Source: Branchipolynoe longqiensis
Lineage: Eukaryota > Annelida > Polychaeta > Phyllodocida > Polynoidae
Direction of reading: 5' to 3'
NCBI GenBank assembly: GCA_030323885.1
Contig: CM059186.1
Coordinates: forward strand, 168,017,417 to 168,081,416
DNA length: 64,000 nucleotides
This document shows, in pieces, positions 1-10,507 of the stretch. The stretch's first letter is position 1. Each line of letters opens with the position of its first letter. Under the pieces are notes generated by a model. That model made no database searches. It worked only from the letters and a program-made list of their open reading frames with translations, and was not told the DNA's origin. Made by a program: the position numbers and the translations under genes.

Positions 1-295
1 GAGGTGGTGAGGGGGAGAGGTGGATGAGGGGGAGAGGTGGTGGGGGGAGCTGGTCGGGGAGGTGGAGAGGGGAGAGGTGGTGAGGGGGAGAGGTGGTGAG
101 GGGGAGAGGTGGTGAGAGGGAGAGGTGGTGAGGGGGAGAGGTGGTGAGGGGGAGAGGTGGTGAGAGGGAGAGGTGGTGAGAGGGAGAGGTGGTGGGCGGG
201 AGAGGTGTTGAGGGGGAGAGGTGGTGAGGGGGAGAGGTGGTGAGGGGGAGAGGTGGTGAGGGAGGAAGAGGTGGTGGAGAGGGTGAGGCGGGGCG
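1..295. repeat. GA-rich minisatellite, ~18-bp unit
   Basis: The stretch repeats GAGGTGGTGAGGGGGAGA with small changes (GAGAGGG variants, one GGGCGGG). The plus strand is almost pure purine plus T, so it could adopt triplex or G-quadruplex structures. The array runs off the left edge of the window. From 296 to about 400 it decays into irregular G-rich sequence. Confidence 0.9.
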
Positions 296-571
296 GGGTG
301 GGGCAGGAGGAGGCGGGACGCACATGGGTTAGGCGGCAGGGAAGGGGGAGGGAGGGTGAGGAGGCGAGGGTGGAAGGGAGGGTAGGGGCAGTGGCGGGTC
401 TGGGGTGGCAGCGGGGTTAGTCAGCGATGGGCAGTGTAAAGTACGGACTCCAGGGCTGGGACAGCCGCTGACAATGAATATGGACTCAGCTGATCCAAGC
501 CTCCCTGACAAAAGGGCCATCACTACTCCAAAACCCAACCTTCAAGAACTCACCCCCTGCGCAAACCGATT

Positions 572-650
572 CGCCACGTTTGATTGATTGATTGCTTCTT
601 CTTTGGTTTTACGCCGATTCGGCAACAAATGCCATTTTTCGAGCGATTCA
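572..650 (-). mobile_element. LINE 3'-tail fragment (weak)
   Basis: TGATTGATTGATTGC followed by GGTTTTACGCCGATTCGGCAACA resembles, on the minus strand, the end of a non-LTR element: a 'gccataaa/gcgtaaaac' segment followed by an ATCA-repeat tail. The better copies at 31022 and 43190 end in the same style. No coding sequence is present, so this is a weak call. Confidence 0.3.
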
Positions 651-654
651 TCGG

Positions 655-1195
655 GTGACCTTTTCTAAATACAATTCATTTGAAGTAAGAATGCAAACTT
701 CACAAACTGCCATTTGTGGTTCAAATCAAGTGTGGACTCCAGGCTGACTTGGCAAATTGCCAAATAAAAGTGGCACATACCCATATAAGAGTGAGGAGGC
801 TGATTGACTTAAGAACCTTTGCTGGGTACGATGTTCTCTCTGGAATGCCAGTCATAGGGGTTTGATAACCGCACTAGGGTTGACGTGTCACATGGTCGCG
901 ACCAGGATGTGGATTTCTGAGTAGATATCATTACATACTAGTAAGTTGGACATGGTTGTGAACGTGTTCCGAACTGATATAAAACACGTGGGTGTGGCAC
1001 ATGACTGCTAACACGCACTCCGCATGCCGACACCCGCACACACGCACAACACACACAGACGAGCATACACAAAACACACACCCAGCAGAAAGGATAACCT
1101 TTACACAAGGCGTGTCAGTGTTTGTGTCCAAATTGAATTCGCAATAATCAAATAGACGGCAACGTCTCCCACGGCGCCAGGGGCTCGTCGATATC
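655..1195. other. Unique-looking sequence, no gene seen
   Basis: Moderate-GC sequence with no coding frame that looks like a protein. From about 1000 to 1090 it becomes CA-rich (short CACAC runs). Open frames crossing it are produced by the neighbouring GC heptamer array. Confidence 0.5.
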
Positions 1196-1198
1196 GAC

Positions 1199-1275
1199 CA
1201 GCGGCGGGCGGCGGGCGGCGGGCGGCGGGCGGCGGGCGGCGGGCGGCGGGCGGCGGGCGGCGGGTGGCGGGCACG
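1199..1275. repeat. (GGCGGGC)n heptamer array
   Basis: Eleven or so near-perfect GGCGGGC units, ending in diverged copies around 1265-1285. Seven is not a multiple of three, so all frames stay open and yield RRPPPAA-type peptides; these are not genes. The plus strand is a strong G-quadruplex candidate. Confidence 0.9.
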
Positions 1276-1309
1276 GGCGGGCCCCAGTAGCCGCAGCAGA
1301 ATACACATT

Positions 1310-1800
1310 ACTGGAATGGATATTGCTGGATCTGCCTTTGGATCCGCATCTCCATGTGTTCACTACTCCCACACAGCTGACAGCTGCGCCGCGCATGCGC
1401 CACATACCAGCAACCGGAAACAGTCTACACACAGCACTCACAGCGTCCCACCGCGTGTGCTCCGACCTGCGCATGCGCCACAACTTTATAAACGATGAGA
1501 AGGGACAAAAGAACACACCCGACCAACGTCGTTAAAGGTGGCGACAGCCGCTTGGTGGTTGAAGGAGTGTGGATTTTTACTGCAAACTCCGAAAAGCTGC
1601 TCCTGCCAACCCAGGCTTCCCATAATGCTTCAGCATAAGAACGCTGAGTACAAGTGATTCCGTCTCAGCCATCTTGATTGTGGATGAGTAATTACATGTC
1701 CTGAGTGAAAGCAATAAGCGGGGTAACGTAGGCACACAGTTTAGGTTTGTGAGTCTGCTGTCGACTGTGGGCCTTCTGGTGCTAGCCTGTGGGTGACTGT
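1310..1800. other. Unique sequence, no gene seen
   Basis: Mixed sequence without a convincing coding frame; short open frames have no recognisable domain. It contains several GCGCATGCGC-like alternating purine-pyrimidine steps (1391-1400 and 1466-1475). Confidence 0.4.
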
Positions 1801-1817
1801 GCAGAACTGTGGGTGTT

Positions 1818-2140
1818 GTGTTGTGACTCCTCCTGCTTTCTCACCCTCCCCCTCCCCTCCCCTCCTCCTGCCCTCCCTATTCCCGCCCCTTCCATACCCC
1901 TCCTCCATCTCCCCATCCCCTCCTCCTTCCAGCTCACAAGCTCCTGCACTCCTCATCCCAGCCCCTCCCAACTTCCGGCCCTTTCTCCCACCATCACCTG
2001 CAAAGTCCTTCCCCCTCCGCTGCCACCTCCTGCCCCTCCTACCACCGCCTCCCCACCTGCCCACGCTACCCTCTCGCTGCCCCAGTTCCCTCTCCCTGCT
2101 CCGTTCCTCTCCGCTGACCGCTCCTCCCGCCCTATCTCCC
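1818..2140. repeat. C/T-rich polypyrimidine tract
   Basis: The plus strand is almost entirely C and T (CCCTCCCC, CTCCTCC). It gives proline/serine-rich pseudo-ORFs on the plus strand and glycine/arginine-rich ones on the minus strand. There is no fixed unit length. Confidence 0.8.
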
Positions 2141-2299
2141 AGGGGAGGTTGCACCCCGGGCGCTGAGGGCGGCAGTGAGCCCGATTCTCGCCTCACTGAG
2201 TCCATATTGGGTTGTGTGGCTTAGCAGTGCTCTGCATCGATAACAATTCGCCTATGTAGTCCAATCATGTGTGTGCCGTGAGGGAGATGGAGCCAACTG

Positions 2300-2660
2300 A
2301 GGGCACCTAGTGGGCACCCGACGGGTACCCAACGGGCACGCACCGGGCACACACACGGCACACACCAAGCACACATTGAGCACACACCGGACACATACCG
2401 CACACCCAGCGGACACACATCGGGCACACACCGTGCACACACCGGGCACACACCTGGCACATATCGGGCACATATCGGGCACACACCGAACACACACCCG
2501 GCAGACACCGACCGGCCACACACGGGCCACACACCGGCCACACCCCGGCCACACCCCGGCCACACACTTTGCACGCACCGGCCACACACCGGCCACACAC
2601 CGGCCACACACTGGGCACACAGCGGCCACACACCGCCACACACCGTGCAGACACTGTCCA
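2300..2660. repeat. CACACCGG-type minisatellite
   Basis: Imperfect 10-13 bp repeats of GGGCACACACCG, shifting to CGGCCACACACC after about 2510. All frames stay open, producing His/Thr-rich (plus) and Cys/Val-rich (minus) pseudo-ORFs of 150-220 residues. Confidence 0.85.
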
Positions 2661-3094
2661 AGCCCCCACCCTCTGGTACTCCCAGCACGGTGCGGCTGTT
2701 CTCTGTCTCCTCTCAATCATTCCTTCATCAAATACAACCATAAAACAGTCGATCAACAGGGCCCCTTGCCCCGCCCACCGTTTGCCCACCTGCAGCATGC
2801 CCCCGTTCCCTCCACCCCGTTCCCTTGCACTCCAAGTTGGCCAACTAATTGGTTACCTGGTGACGATCTAGAGAGGAAATCCTTCAGCACATGTCCTTGT
2901 CAGACCGAAATATCCAAAAGAGTTGCTGTATTCTTTGAGTCAAGATCAATGAATTGTTGTCCAGATCAATGAATTGTTGCATTCTCCAGTGTCACGTGAC
3001 TGTGTCCCCAAACTATGCCCTGAACTCCCAGGGTGCTACAGACAGAGGCGACTTTGAAGGAAAAGAATCAGGTCATTCACATCCTAACAAAGGA

Positions 3095-3425
3095 ACGGGA
3101 CGTAGCTCAGGCGGTAGAGTGTGCACCTGTGAAGGTGGAGGTCATCCTATCGATCCTGCTCAGTAGACCCAGTTGCAGTTTGGGTTATTTTCCATTCCAC
3201 TAGGTTTCCATTACTGGTTCATCAAAGGATGTGGTATGTGTTGTCCTGTCTGTTGGAAAATGTATATAAAAGACCCTTTGCTGCTTATCGGAAACAGTAG
3301 CCTATGTAGTGGCAGCATGTTTCCTCCAAAGAAATATGTCATAATTACCAAATGTTTGCTGTCCAATAGCCGATGTTGAAAATAAATATGCTCTAGAGGC
3401 ATCATTAAATAAAATAAGCTTTAGT
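3095..3425 (+). mobile_element. tRNA-derived SINE, mollusc-type 3' half
   Basis: A tRNA-like head starts near 3097, with a box A match TAGCTCAGGCGG (3103-3114) and a diverged box B ending in ATCGATCC (3149-3156). The body carries GGAAAATGTATATAAAAGACC, a short region around 'TTACCAAATGTTTGCTGTCCAATAGCCGATG', and an A/T-rich end with ATTAAATAAAATAAGC. I recall this 3' half from SINEs common in bivalves and gastropods, but I cannot confirm the family here. The element would be transcribed by RNA polymerase III and mobilised by a LINE. A related 3' tail lies at 25395-25430. Confidence 0.7.
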
Positions 3426-3446
3426 TTGTTTCCCCATGTTGACAAT

Positions 3447-4445
3447 GCTCTTTGAACATGTTAATAAATGTGATGTAAATGTTTGTGACAAGTGTTGTTT
3501 GTTTAAACAGTGAACCCATGCTGTATACAGGAAGCTATGTGATTTAATAAATGTGATGTAAATGTTTGTGACAAGTGTTGTTTGTTTAAACTGTGAACCC
3601 ATGCTGTATACAGGAAGCTATCATCAATCAATAGTTCCATCCTCTAGTCGAGGGTTGGATGCAATGGTTCTCCACTTGTCCCGATGTTGTGCTGTTCTGA
3701 TAGACTGTGAATAATTCAAGCCTGTCCACTGTGAACTATTTGTAAACCATGATGTTCTTGGTCTCCCTCTCCCTCTGCTGCCATTCACCTTCCCTTCCAA
3801 CAATGTACGGTATATTGAACTCTGACGAATGATGTGGCCAAAATAAATAAGTTTCTTTGTCTGTATAGTGGCAAACAAGCTTTTCTTATTTTTAATTTTT
3901 CTGAGAACTTCTTTGTTGGTGATCTTCTTTGTCCATGATATTTTCATCATCCTTCGATAAGTCCACATCTCAAATGCTGCTAAACGTTTGTACATTTTCT
4001 TAGAGATTGTCCATGTCTCTGCCCCATACATTAGAGTAGACCACACATAACACTGAAGAATACGCTTCCTTGTTTGTATTAATATCTTACTTGATGTTAA
4101 CACTCTATGCATTTTGGAGAATGTTGTTCGGGCTATTGTTGTTGTTCGGAAGCTATGTGATTTAATAAATGTGATGTAATTGTTTGTGACAAGGATTGTT
4201 TGTTTAAAATGTGAACCCATGCTGTAAATGTTTGTGACAAGCATTGTTTGTTTAACACCCATGCTGTATACAGGAAGCTATGTGATTTAATAAATGTGAT
4301 GTAAATGTTTGTGACAAGTGTTGTTTGTTTAAACAGTGAACCCATGCTGTATACAGGAAGCTATGTGATTTAATAAATGTGATGTAAATGTTTGTGACAA
4401 GCATTGTTTGTTTAACACCGATGCTGTACAGGAAGCTATGTGATT
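3447..4445. repeat. 83-bp satellite, interrupted by a LINE
   Basis: Units begin GGAAGCTATGTGATTTAAT and end CCCATGCTGTATACA; successive starts at 3530 and 3613 are exactly 83 bp apart. Some right-hand units are shortened internally. The array is split by a LINE fragment (3622-4147). Flanking units match across the insertion, so the array existed before the LINE arrived. Confidence 0.9.
3622..4147 (-). mobile_element. 5'-truncated LINE: RT C-terminal region
   Basis: Read on the minus strand, this 526-bp fragment encodes the C-terminal part of a non-LTR retrotransposon polyprotein downstream of the reverse-transcriptase core. Visible landmarks are YGAETWTISKKM, FEMWTYRRMMKISW, YFGHIIRQ and GRGRPRTSWF. 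This arrangement is typical of the widespread 'endonuclease-reverse transcriptase' family of LINEs; I do not assign a clade. It ends after a short 3' UTR in an ATTG-type tail at 3622. A 9-bp direct repeat GGAAGCTAT flanks it (3613-3621 and 4148-4156), the expected target-site duplication. The endonuclease and RT catalytic motifs are missing, so it is a dead-on-arrival 5' truncation. The open frame continues past the insert into the satellite and its start codon is not genuine. Confidence 0.85.
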
Positions 4446-4499
4446 GCGTTTCACTCACAACATAGTTGTGCCGACATGTGCGGTATGGCTAATTAGTTT

Positions 4500-4745
4500 T
4501 AAAATAGCTGTGTTTTGGCAGTGCGCACTCATTGCGACTTCATAGTGCTGCCGCACTGGGAGACCAGGCCGCCGGCCTCTATGATCTGATATCCCATTGT
4601 TACATTATCCTGATACTGAGCCAATCAATCCTTGCCCTATCCTAATAATGCTGAGCACCTGGCTAAGGCAGCGAAACATATGTAATTCAAACCAAATAGC
4701 CAATGCTGGTAAAACTAGTGATTGACCGGGCAGGTACCGCCCAGT
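4500..4745 (-). mobile_element. SINE family 1 copy (inverted)
   Basis: On the minus strand this carries the family body found at 46200 and 27500: a 'tatcctaataatg/gatagggcaagg' segment, 'caggataatgt', 'ggcctggtctcccag', 'gcactat(g/a)aagtcgc' and 'gagtgcgcactg'. The tRNA-like head, expected towards 4745, is degraded, and the terminal AACAACAAAC tail is lost at the left end. Confidence 0.7.
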
Positions 4746-4749
4746 GTTT

Positions 4750-5190
4750 ATAGACAGCGATCACACGGCCAGAAACCAGGTGGTGCTACTCAATTACTGT
4801 CCTGATTGTCGCCACATGATTGGCTGAAAACATCACGTGACTTCTTCCACACAGAGACACAGGTCACAAGTCAGTACCTGCACTAGATATGAACTTAGAC
4901 GTTGTTTGGATGTAAAACCACAACAAACAAACCGCTTTGCCATGCTACTGAGCATCAACAACCCTGGACCAATCAGATTAGACGTTGTGAAGTTGGCAGG
5001 GCTGCTTTCTCGGATTACACCCTGCTTCCATCACGTGATCTAGTTAGGGGCCAATCACAGGCTGCCTCAGCGGATCTAGGTGACCTCGATAACTGATATG
5101 TCATTCTAGTGTCTAGCCGTGCATAGCACTGGGCTTAATACTACAACGAGAGAAACTAGACCTGTACTTAGTTGTTAAATTAGGACGGAT
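4750..5190. other. Unique sequence, no gene seen
   Basis: Non-repetitive sequence between a SINE and the fold-back element. It contains repeated ATCACGTGA/CACGTGAC E-box-like sites (about 4832 and 5033) and ACCAATCAG/GGCCAATCA CCAAT-like motifs (about 4969 and 5048). No open frame here shows protein-like composition. Confidence 0.4.
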
Positions 5191-5191
5191 A

Positions 5192-5869
5192 GCTTATGCC
5201 CCTGTCACACTACGACGTAATGACGTCAGCGTAGGGAGAACGTGAAGAACGTTGAACTTCTCGGCGTAGTATGCAAATTTGGGCACAAGTTGAACGTGGA
5301 TGCAGCGTAGTGGACGAGATCGTAACGTCGGTAAAGCGTAGTGTTACCGTCATTCAACGAGAGATGACAAGTTCATTACGTTCACGGAACGTTATGAACG
5401 TTATTCGATCGCCAGAACTACGTTACCTGATGGCGAAACGTTGAAGTACGTTGAACGTACGTTCTCCTGACGTTCTCCTGACGTTCTCCTGACGTTATCC
5501 TGACGTTCCCATTATGCCGTGTGGACGTTTCCACCGGGTTTAATGTGGGTCAACGTAGTGGAACGTAGTCGAACGTAGTTGAACGTAGTGACTAACGTTT
5601 TAATAACGTCGGTTTAACGTCATTGACGTTCACTGAACGTGTACAGAACGTACGGCGAACGTAAACCCTTACGTTCACGTCACGTCGAAAGTTTTGAACA
5701 GGTTCAAAACCTTGACGAGTGCCAACGTAACACGACGTAACATGACGTAGCTCGACGTCAGTCTAACGTCATTATGACGTCATCAAAACGTAACCCAACG
5801 TAATGACGAAAAATGACCACGTTAGGGTCACGTTGGCTTGTTACGTCGTAGTGTGACAGGGGTATAAGC
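5192..5869. mobile_element. ACGT-rich fold-back/MITE element, copy 1
   Basis: A 678-bp non-coding element bounded by inverted ends of about 28 bp: GCTTATGCCCCTGTCACAC on the left and its complement GTGTGACAGGGGTATAAGC on the right, both continuing into TACGACGTAA. The interior holds over forty ACGT tetranucleotides, mostly AACGT(A/T) or GACGT, a short run of TCCTGACGT(T) units at 5462-5510 and two perfect CRE palindromes TGACGTCA (5221-5228 and 5775-5782). Many ACGT words pair with each other, so long hairpins are possible. The target-site duplication is unclear because the flanks are palindromic. A second member lies at 28067-28451. Confidence 0.8.
5221..5228. promoter_or_regulatory. CRE-type palindrome TGACGTCA
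   Basis: A perfect cAMP-response-element octamer inside the fold-back element; a second lies at 5775-5782. These are known binding sites for CREB/ATF bZIP proteins. Occupancy cannot be judged from sequence and the ACGT-rich context makes chance matches likely. Confidence 0.3.
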
Positions 5870-6067
5870 CACACAGACCAACAAGTGTAAATACACAGTG
5901 TTTGTCATCGAAGAAGATTGTATTGATATACTACCCTACGGTAATGGCACCATGTTCATGCAATACTTGATTTTACATCATTATAGCCATACATGTGACC
6001 GTGCTGATATTACCTTAGATGTGTCCAGGACGTACACTTCCAATAACTAACCAACGAGCATGTATGC

Positions 6068-6535
6068 GAGGGGAATTGGGAGGGGGATGGGGAGAGGAGG
6101 AGGGAGACGCAGGGCGGGGAGGAGGGGAAGGAGGGAGGACGGAGAAAGAGGAGGAGAAAGAGGAGGAAGGGTGGTGGAGAAGGCAGGGAGTGGGGAAGGA
6201 GGGGGGGTAAGAGGAGGAGGGGTGGAGGAGGAGGGAGGGAGGGGGAAGGAGGGAGGGCGGGGAAAGAGGAGGAGGGGTGGAGGAGGGAGGGAGGGGCTGA
6301 GGAGGAGAGGGGGTAAGAGGGGGAGGGGTGGAGGATGAGGAGGGAGGGGCTGACTGAGGGAGAGCGGGGTAAGAGGAGGAGGGGTGGAGGAGGAGGGAGG
6401 CAGGGGCTGAAGGAGGGAGAGCGGGGTAAGAGGAGGAGGGGTGGAGGAGGAGGGAGGGAGGGGCTGAAGGAGGGAGAGCGGGGTAAGAGGAGGAGGGGTG
6501 GAGGAGGAGGGAGGGAGTGAAGAGGACGAGAGGCG
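6068..6535. repeat. Purine-rich GGGAGGAGG array
   Basis: The plus strand is nearly all A and G. The right half has a roughly 65-67 bp higher unit (GCTGAAGGAGGGAGAGCGGGGTAAG...) visible near 6410, 6460 and 6530. Pseudo-ORFs are arginine/glycine rich on plus and serine/proline/leucine rich on minus. Confidence 0.85.
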
Positions 6536-6546
6536 TTAAAGGCAAA

Positions 6547-6612
6547 GTGAGTAATGTGAGTAATGTGAGTAATGTGAGTAATGTGAGTAATGTGAGTAAA
6601 GTGAGTAATGTG
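6547..6612. repeat. GAGTAATGT 9-mer array
   Basis: About seven copies of GAGTAATGT in succession, with one GAGTAAAGT variant. This is the same unit length as the much longer GTAACTGGT array at 57772-58405. Confidence 0.9.
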
Positions 6613-6619
6613 ATTGGTT

Positions 6620-7755
6620 GTTTTGTTTGATATGGGAACCATATTTCACTTCTTACATATGACACTAATGGAATTTGATGGAACATAATTAGGGCCTGAT
6701 ATCAAAGTGAGGCTTGTTCACAAATAGGTCATGTGAATAAGAACGGGGACAGTGAGGGTTACGCCGGAACTAATTACCTGTTTGTTTGTTCAGCACTGAT
6801 CTGACCTGAGAACCGGCCAACTTCAAACACCGGGGGAGAAGTGTAGCTATAATTACTGTCACGTAGAGAGCCGACACCCCACTCCAGGGTGTGGGGATGG
6901 AGGTGGGGGGGGGGGGCTGTGTTCGGGAGGGAGGAGTGAGTAGAGAAGGTTTGCATGGGGCTGTGTGGGGATAGTGGGGATTTCAATTTCTTAATTCCAA
7001 TGTCTTAATTCCAGTAGCTAAGCGGTCGGTCGGGCACAGGCATGTGGTTGGCCAAAATCCCTGGCACATGGGCCGTATTCGATTATGAGGACCCGGGCGT
7101 TAGGATTTCAAATGGAACACCGCGAGTGGAATCTAAAAATACACGTGCCGTGTGCAAAACGACCCCGTCTTGGCTGGGGGTGGCTAGGAGCGATGACGCC
7201 ACATTTGTGCTGGGACCGTCCTGTAGCGGTACAAGTCATGTGTTTTTTTAATGTTTTTCTTTTTTTAAATAACCCAGAATAATGAAATGGAAATATAACT
7301 AAACTATGCAATCATAAAATACTTTAAATCCTACTTTGCTGTGGTTATATCGTGTATTAAAACATAACAATAAGTTTTGGATTAAGCCACCAGTTTGTCC
7401 ACTCCGCGCTTGTTCGATTATAGAACCAGAGGTTGCATGGCCTGCGCATGCGCCATAAAGTGGCTCAGGAGACCCGAGTTGTTTAATCAAATACGGCTAT
7501 TGAAGCCAGCTGTGTTTGCGGGGAGGTGTGAGGTGAGCAGGGAGTGGGATGGGACGTGAGGATAGAAGGGAGTATGGTTCGGGGTGAGGCTGCGTGTGGT
7601 AGCGGCGATTTTACTTTCAGTAAAAGAGAAATTCTCTCCAGGTAGGCCCAATTGGATAGGGGTATAATTCTAGTAGCTAAACATCGGTAGGGCACAGGCA
7701 TGTGGGGGGTAAAAAGCCTTGGAACCAGCACGTGCACATGGAGGCCAGCTCCCAG
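6620..7755. other. Unique sequence with a diverged direct repeat
   Basis: Segments at about 7010-7060 and 7665-7715 share AATTC(C/T)AGTAGCTAA, GGGCACAGGCATGTGG and a following 'aaa..cc.tgg' pattern. Both are preceded by G-rich sequence (6895-6970 and 7515-7600). This looks like an old duplication about 650 bp apart. No coding frame is convincing. Confidence 0.45.
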
Positions 7756-7759
7756 CCCA

Positions 7760-7975
7760 TGGACGCCCTGCCATCCGCGTCTCCATTCCCATCTCACCCT
7801 CCTCGTTCTCTCCCTGTCCGCTTTCCCTCCACCACCGCTACCTCGCCCCTCCCCCCTTACACCTCCCCCCCCCCTCCGTCCCCCTACGTCCCCCCCCCTC
7901 CGTCCCTCTCCCTCCGCCCCCCCCCTCCGCCTCCCTCCCCCTCCCTCCCCACCCCGCCCCCCCTTCCTCCACTCA
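7760..7975. repeat. C-rich CCCCTCC tract
   Basis: The plus strand is dominated by runs of C with T (CCCCCCTCCGTCCC). There is no stable unit. It gives Pro/Ser pseudo-ORFs. Confidence 0.8.
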
Positions 7976-8124
7976 CATCTACGTACACTTCCAATCTAGA
8001 AAGCCTTCTCAGACGTCCTCAAATTCAATGGAAATTAGCATCCGATTGGGGCTGGATAGCGGGGCGTGGGGAGGGAGGGCGGGAGGAGGGCGGGTGCAGA
8101 CGGGAGAAAACCGGCGTATTGGAG

Positions 8125-8432
8125 CGCCCCCCCTCCCGACCCCTGTACCTCCCCCTTCCCTCGCCCCACCGTGCTCCGCCCGCCCTGCCCCTCCCCTCCC
8201 CGCCCCGCTCCGCCCCGCCCCGCCCCGCCCCGCCTCGCCCCGCCCCGCCCCGCCCCGCCCCGCCCCGCCCCGCCTCGCCCCGCCCCGCCCCGCCCGCCCC
8301 GCCCACCCCGCCCCGCCCCGCCCCGCCGCCCGCCCGCCCGCCCCGCCCGCCCCGCCCCGCCCCGCCCGCCCGCCCCGCCCCGCCCCGCCCCGCCCCGCCC
8401 CCGCCCCGCCCCGCCCCGCCCCGCCCCGGACG
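8125..8432. repeat. (CCCCG)n pentanucleotide array
   Basis: After a C-rich lead-in the sequence becomes long runs of CGCCC/CCCCG, with occasional CGCCT and CCGCC slips. Five-base units keep all frames open and encode only Pro-Ala-Arg or Gly-Ala-Arg repeats. The same motif on the same strand makes up 39695-40545. Confidence 0.95.
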
Positions 8433-8639
8433 CACCCCCGCCGGCTCCCCATTTCCTGCGCGCCTGCGGGGTGACGCCCCCTGTCGGGGTATATTTGATT
8501 TTATGTTCCTCTTTATCTTTGCGGCGGCACGATGCTCGGCCCTTGCCGAGTCGACACGGGAATGAGTCCTGCTTGATTAAATTCTCAGTTTAGTATTCAA
8601 TTTCCTTGCACCACAGACTGGGATTGGAGACGATGAGCC

Positions 8640-9005
8640 AGTCACACCCCCTCCCCCCCATCCCTCTCCCCCCACCAGTACCCACCTCTTCCCACCCTCT
8701 CCCACCCTCTCCCACCCTTCACCACCCCATCCCACCCCTCCCACCCCATCCCACCTGCTACCACCCCTCTCCATACCACCCCTCTTACACCACCTCCGAG
8801 ACCCCCCCCCCTCCCACACCGCATCCTACCCCATCCAACCCCATCCCACCCCCTTCCACCCCTTCCCACACCCTCCCACACCCTCCCACTCCCCCACCCC
8901 TCCCTCATCCCCCATCCACTCCCATCCCTCCCCCCCACCCCCTCCCATCCCTCCCCCTCCCACCCCTGCCCATCCTCACAGCCACCTCCTGCCCCCTCCC
9001 ACGGC
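8640..9005. repeat. CCCATCCCACCCCT-type array
   Basis: An irregular C-rich array of CCCACC, CCATCCCACC and CCCTCCCAC words without a fixed period. There is no coding evidence. Confidence 0.85.
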
Positions 9006-9059
9006 ATCGTGACCCAGTTAGTGCCGACACGTGATTCACGATAGGAGGCGTGTGTGTTC

Positions 9060-9314
9060 TGTCTCCTCTAGGAAAACAGAGGGGGGTGTGCAGGGTGTGG
9101 GTGTAGGTGTGGGTTTGTGTGATAGGGTATGTTGGTGTGTGTCGGTGTGGTGTGGGGGTTGGGTGGGGGAATGGGTGTGGGTGTGGGTAGTGTGTGTGTG
9201 TGTGGGTGTGTGGGCGGGTGTGGGTGTTGATGTGTGTGTCTCTGTGGGTGTGTGGGTGTGGGTGTGCGTTTGTGTGATAGGGTATGTTGGTGTGTGTTGG
9301 TGTAGGTGTAGGTA
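9060..9314. repeat. GTGTGGGT-type array, left of gap
   Basis: G/T-rich repeats such as GTGTGGGTGTGGG. A longer unit including TGTGATAGGGTATGTTGGTGTG recurs near 9118 and 9271. The array runs into the assembly gap. Confidence 0.85.
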
Positions 9315-9813
9315 NNNNNNNNNNNNNNNNNNNNNNNNNNNNNNNNNNNNNNNNNNNNNNNNNNNNNNNNNNNNNNNNNNNNNNNNNNNNNNNNNNNNNN
9401 NNNNNNNNNNNNNNNNNNNNNNNNNNNNNNNNNNNNNNNNNNNNNNNNNNNNNNNNNNNNNNNNNNNNNNNNNNNNNNNNNNNNNNNNNNNNNNNNNNNN
9501 NNNNNNNNNNNNNNNNNNNNNNNNNNNNNNNNNNNNNNNNNNNNNNNNNNNNNNNNNNNNNNNNNNNNNNNNNNNNNNNNNNNNNNNNNNNNNNNNNNNN
9601 NNNNNNNNNNNNNNNNNNNNNNNNNNNNNNNNNNNNNNNNNNNNNNNNNNNNNNNNNNNNNNNNNNNNNNNNNNNNNNNNNNNNNNNNNNNNNNNNNNNN
9701 NNNNNNNNNNNNNNNNNNNNNNNNNNNNNNNNNNNNNNNNNNNNNNNNNNNNNNNNNNNNNNNNNNNNNNNNNNNNNNNNNNNNNNNNNNNNNNNNNNNN
9801 NNNNNNNNNNNNN
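9315..9813. other. Assembly gap (499 N)
   Basis: All bases are N. It sits inside a G/T-rich array that continues at 9814 with units such as GGGGTGTGTGGGGACGGTAT, so the missing sequence is most likely more array and its true length is unknown. Confidence 1.
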
Positions 9814-9905
9814 GTGTTGGGGCGGTATGGGGTGTAAGGACGGTATGGGGTGTGTGGGGACGGTATGGGGTGTGTGGGTACGGTATGGGTGTGTGTGGGG
9901 CGGAG
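9814..9905. repeat. GGTATGGGGTGTG array, right of gap
   Basis: About five imperfect 18-20 bp units built around ACGGTATGGGGTGTGTGGG. It is the right flank of the array containing the gap. Confidence 0.8.
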
Positions 9906-9972
9906 ACTTTGATAGGCCACCAGTAGAGAGAGGGACACTAAAACGGGCGTGAGGTGCTCAGCTTTCTTATCT

Positions 9973-10268
9973 AAATATAAATATATATATATATATACAG
10001 ATTACAAGCTCTCTAGCCAACCGCCTCCACAGATGTACACATATATGGAGGGCCGCCAGGAAGCCGTGGGTCCATTAGGGATGTCGGCAAAAACAGCTTG
10101 TAAGTAATCAGGAGCTACTCTCATAAACAATGGTTACTGTTTTCTGGCCGCCAGTCACAGGCCGTCAGTAGCCGTCATTAGCCATCACTGCCTGTCATTA
10201 GCCGTCACTGCCCGTCCGCCCCGTCAGTAGCTGTCACTGCCCGTCAGAGCCCATCACTGCCGTCCTCA
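9973..10268. repeat. AT microsatellite and GCCGTCA repeats
   Basis: An (AT)n run occupies about 9977-9998. From 10150 to 10268 there are imperfect 9-19 bp units of GCCGTCA(C/G)TGCC or GCCGTCATTA. The sequence between has no gene-like frame. Confidence 0.6.
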
Positions 10269-10507
10269 GGACGGGGTGTACCTACTAACTAGGCTACCGC
10301 ATGGGATCCCCCTCAGCCCCCACCACCACCCCAGCGTGCACACCGCCTCGACCCGCCCACACCCCGCAGGGCAGACACCCATGTTTATGCCGGGCTGTCA
10401 TCGCGCAGACTCCGCTAAACGTCTGCCTGCCGGGCGGTGTCGGTGTCGGGCTGTGAGGCGGGGTTTGGCCTCGTCGCGCACAGCTACAAACGTCGCCTGC
10501 GCCGAAC

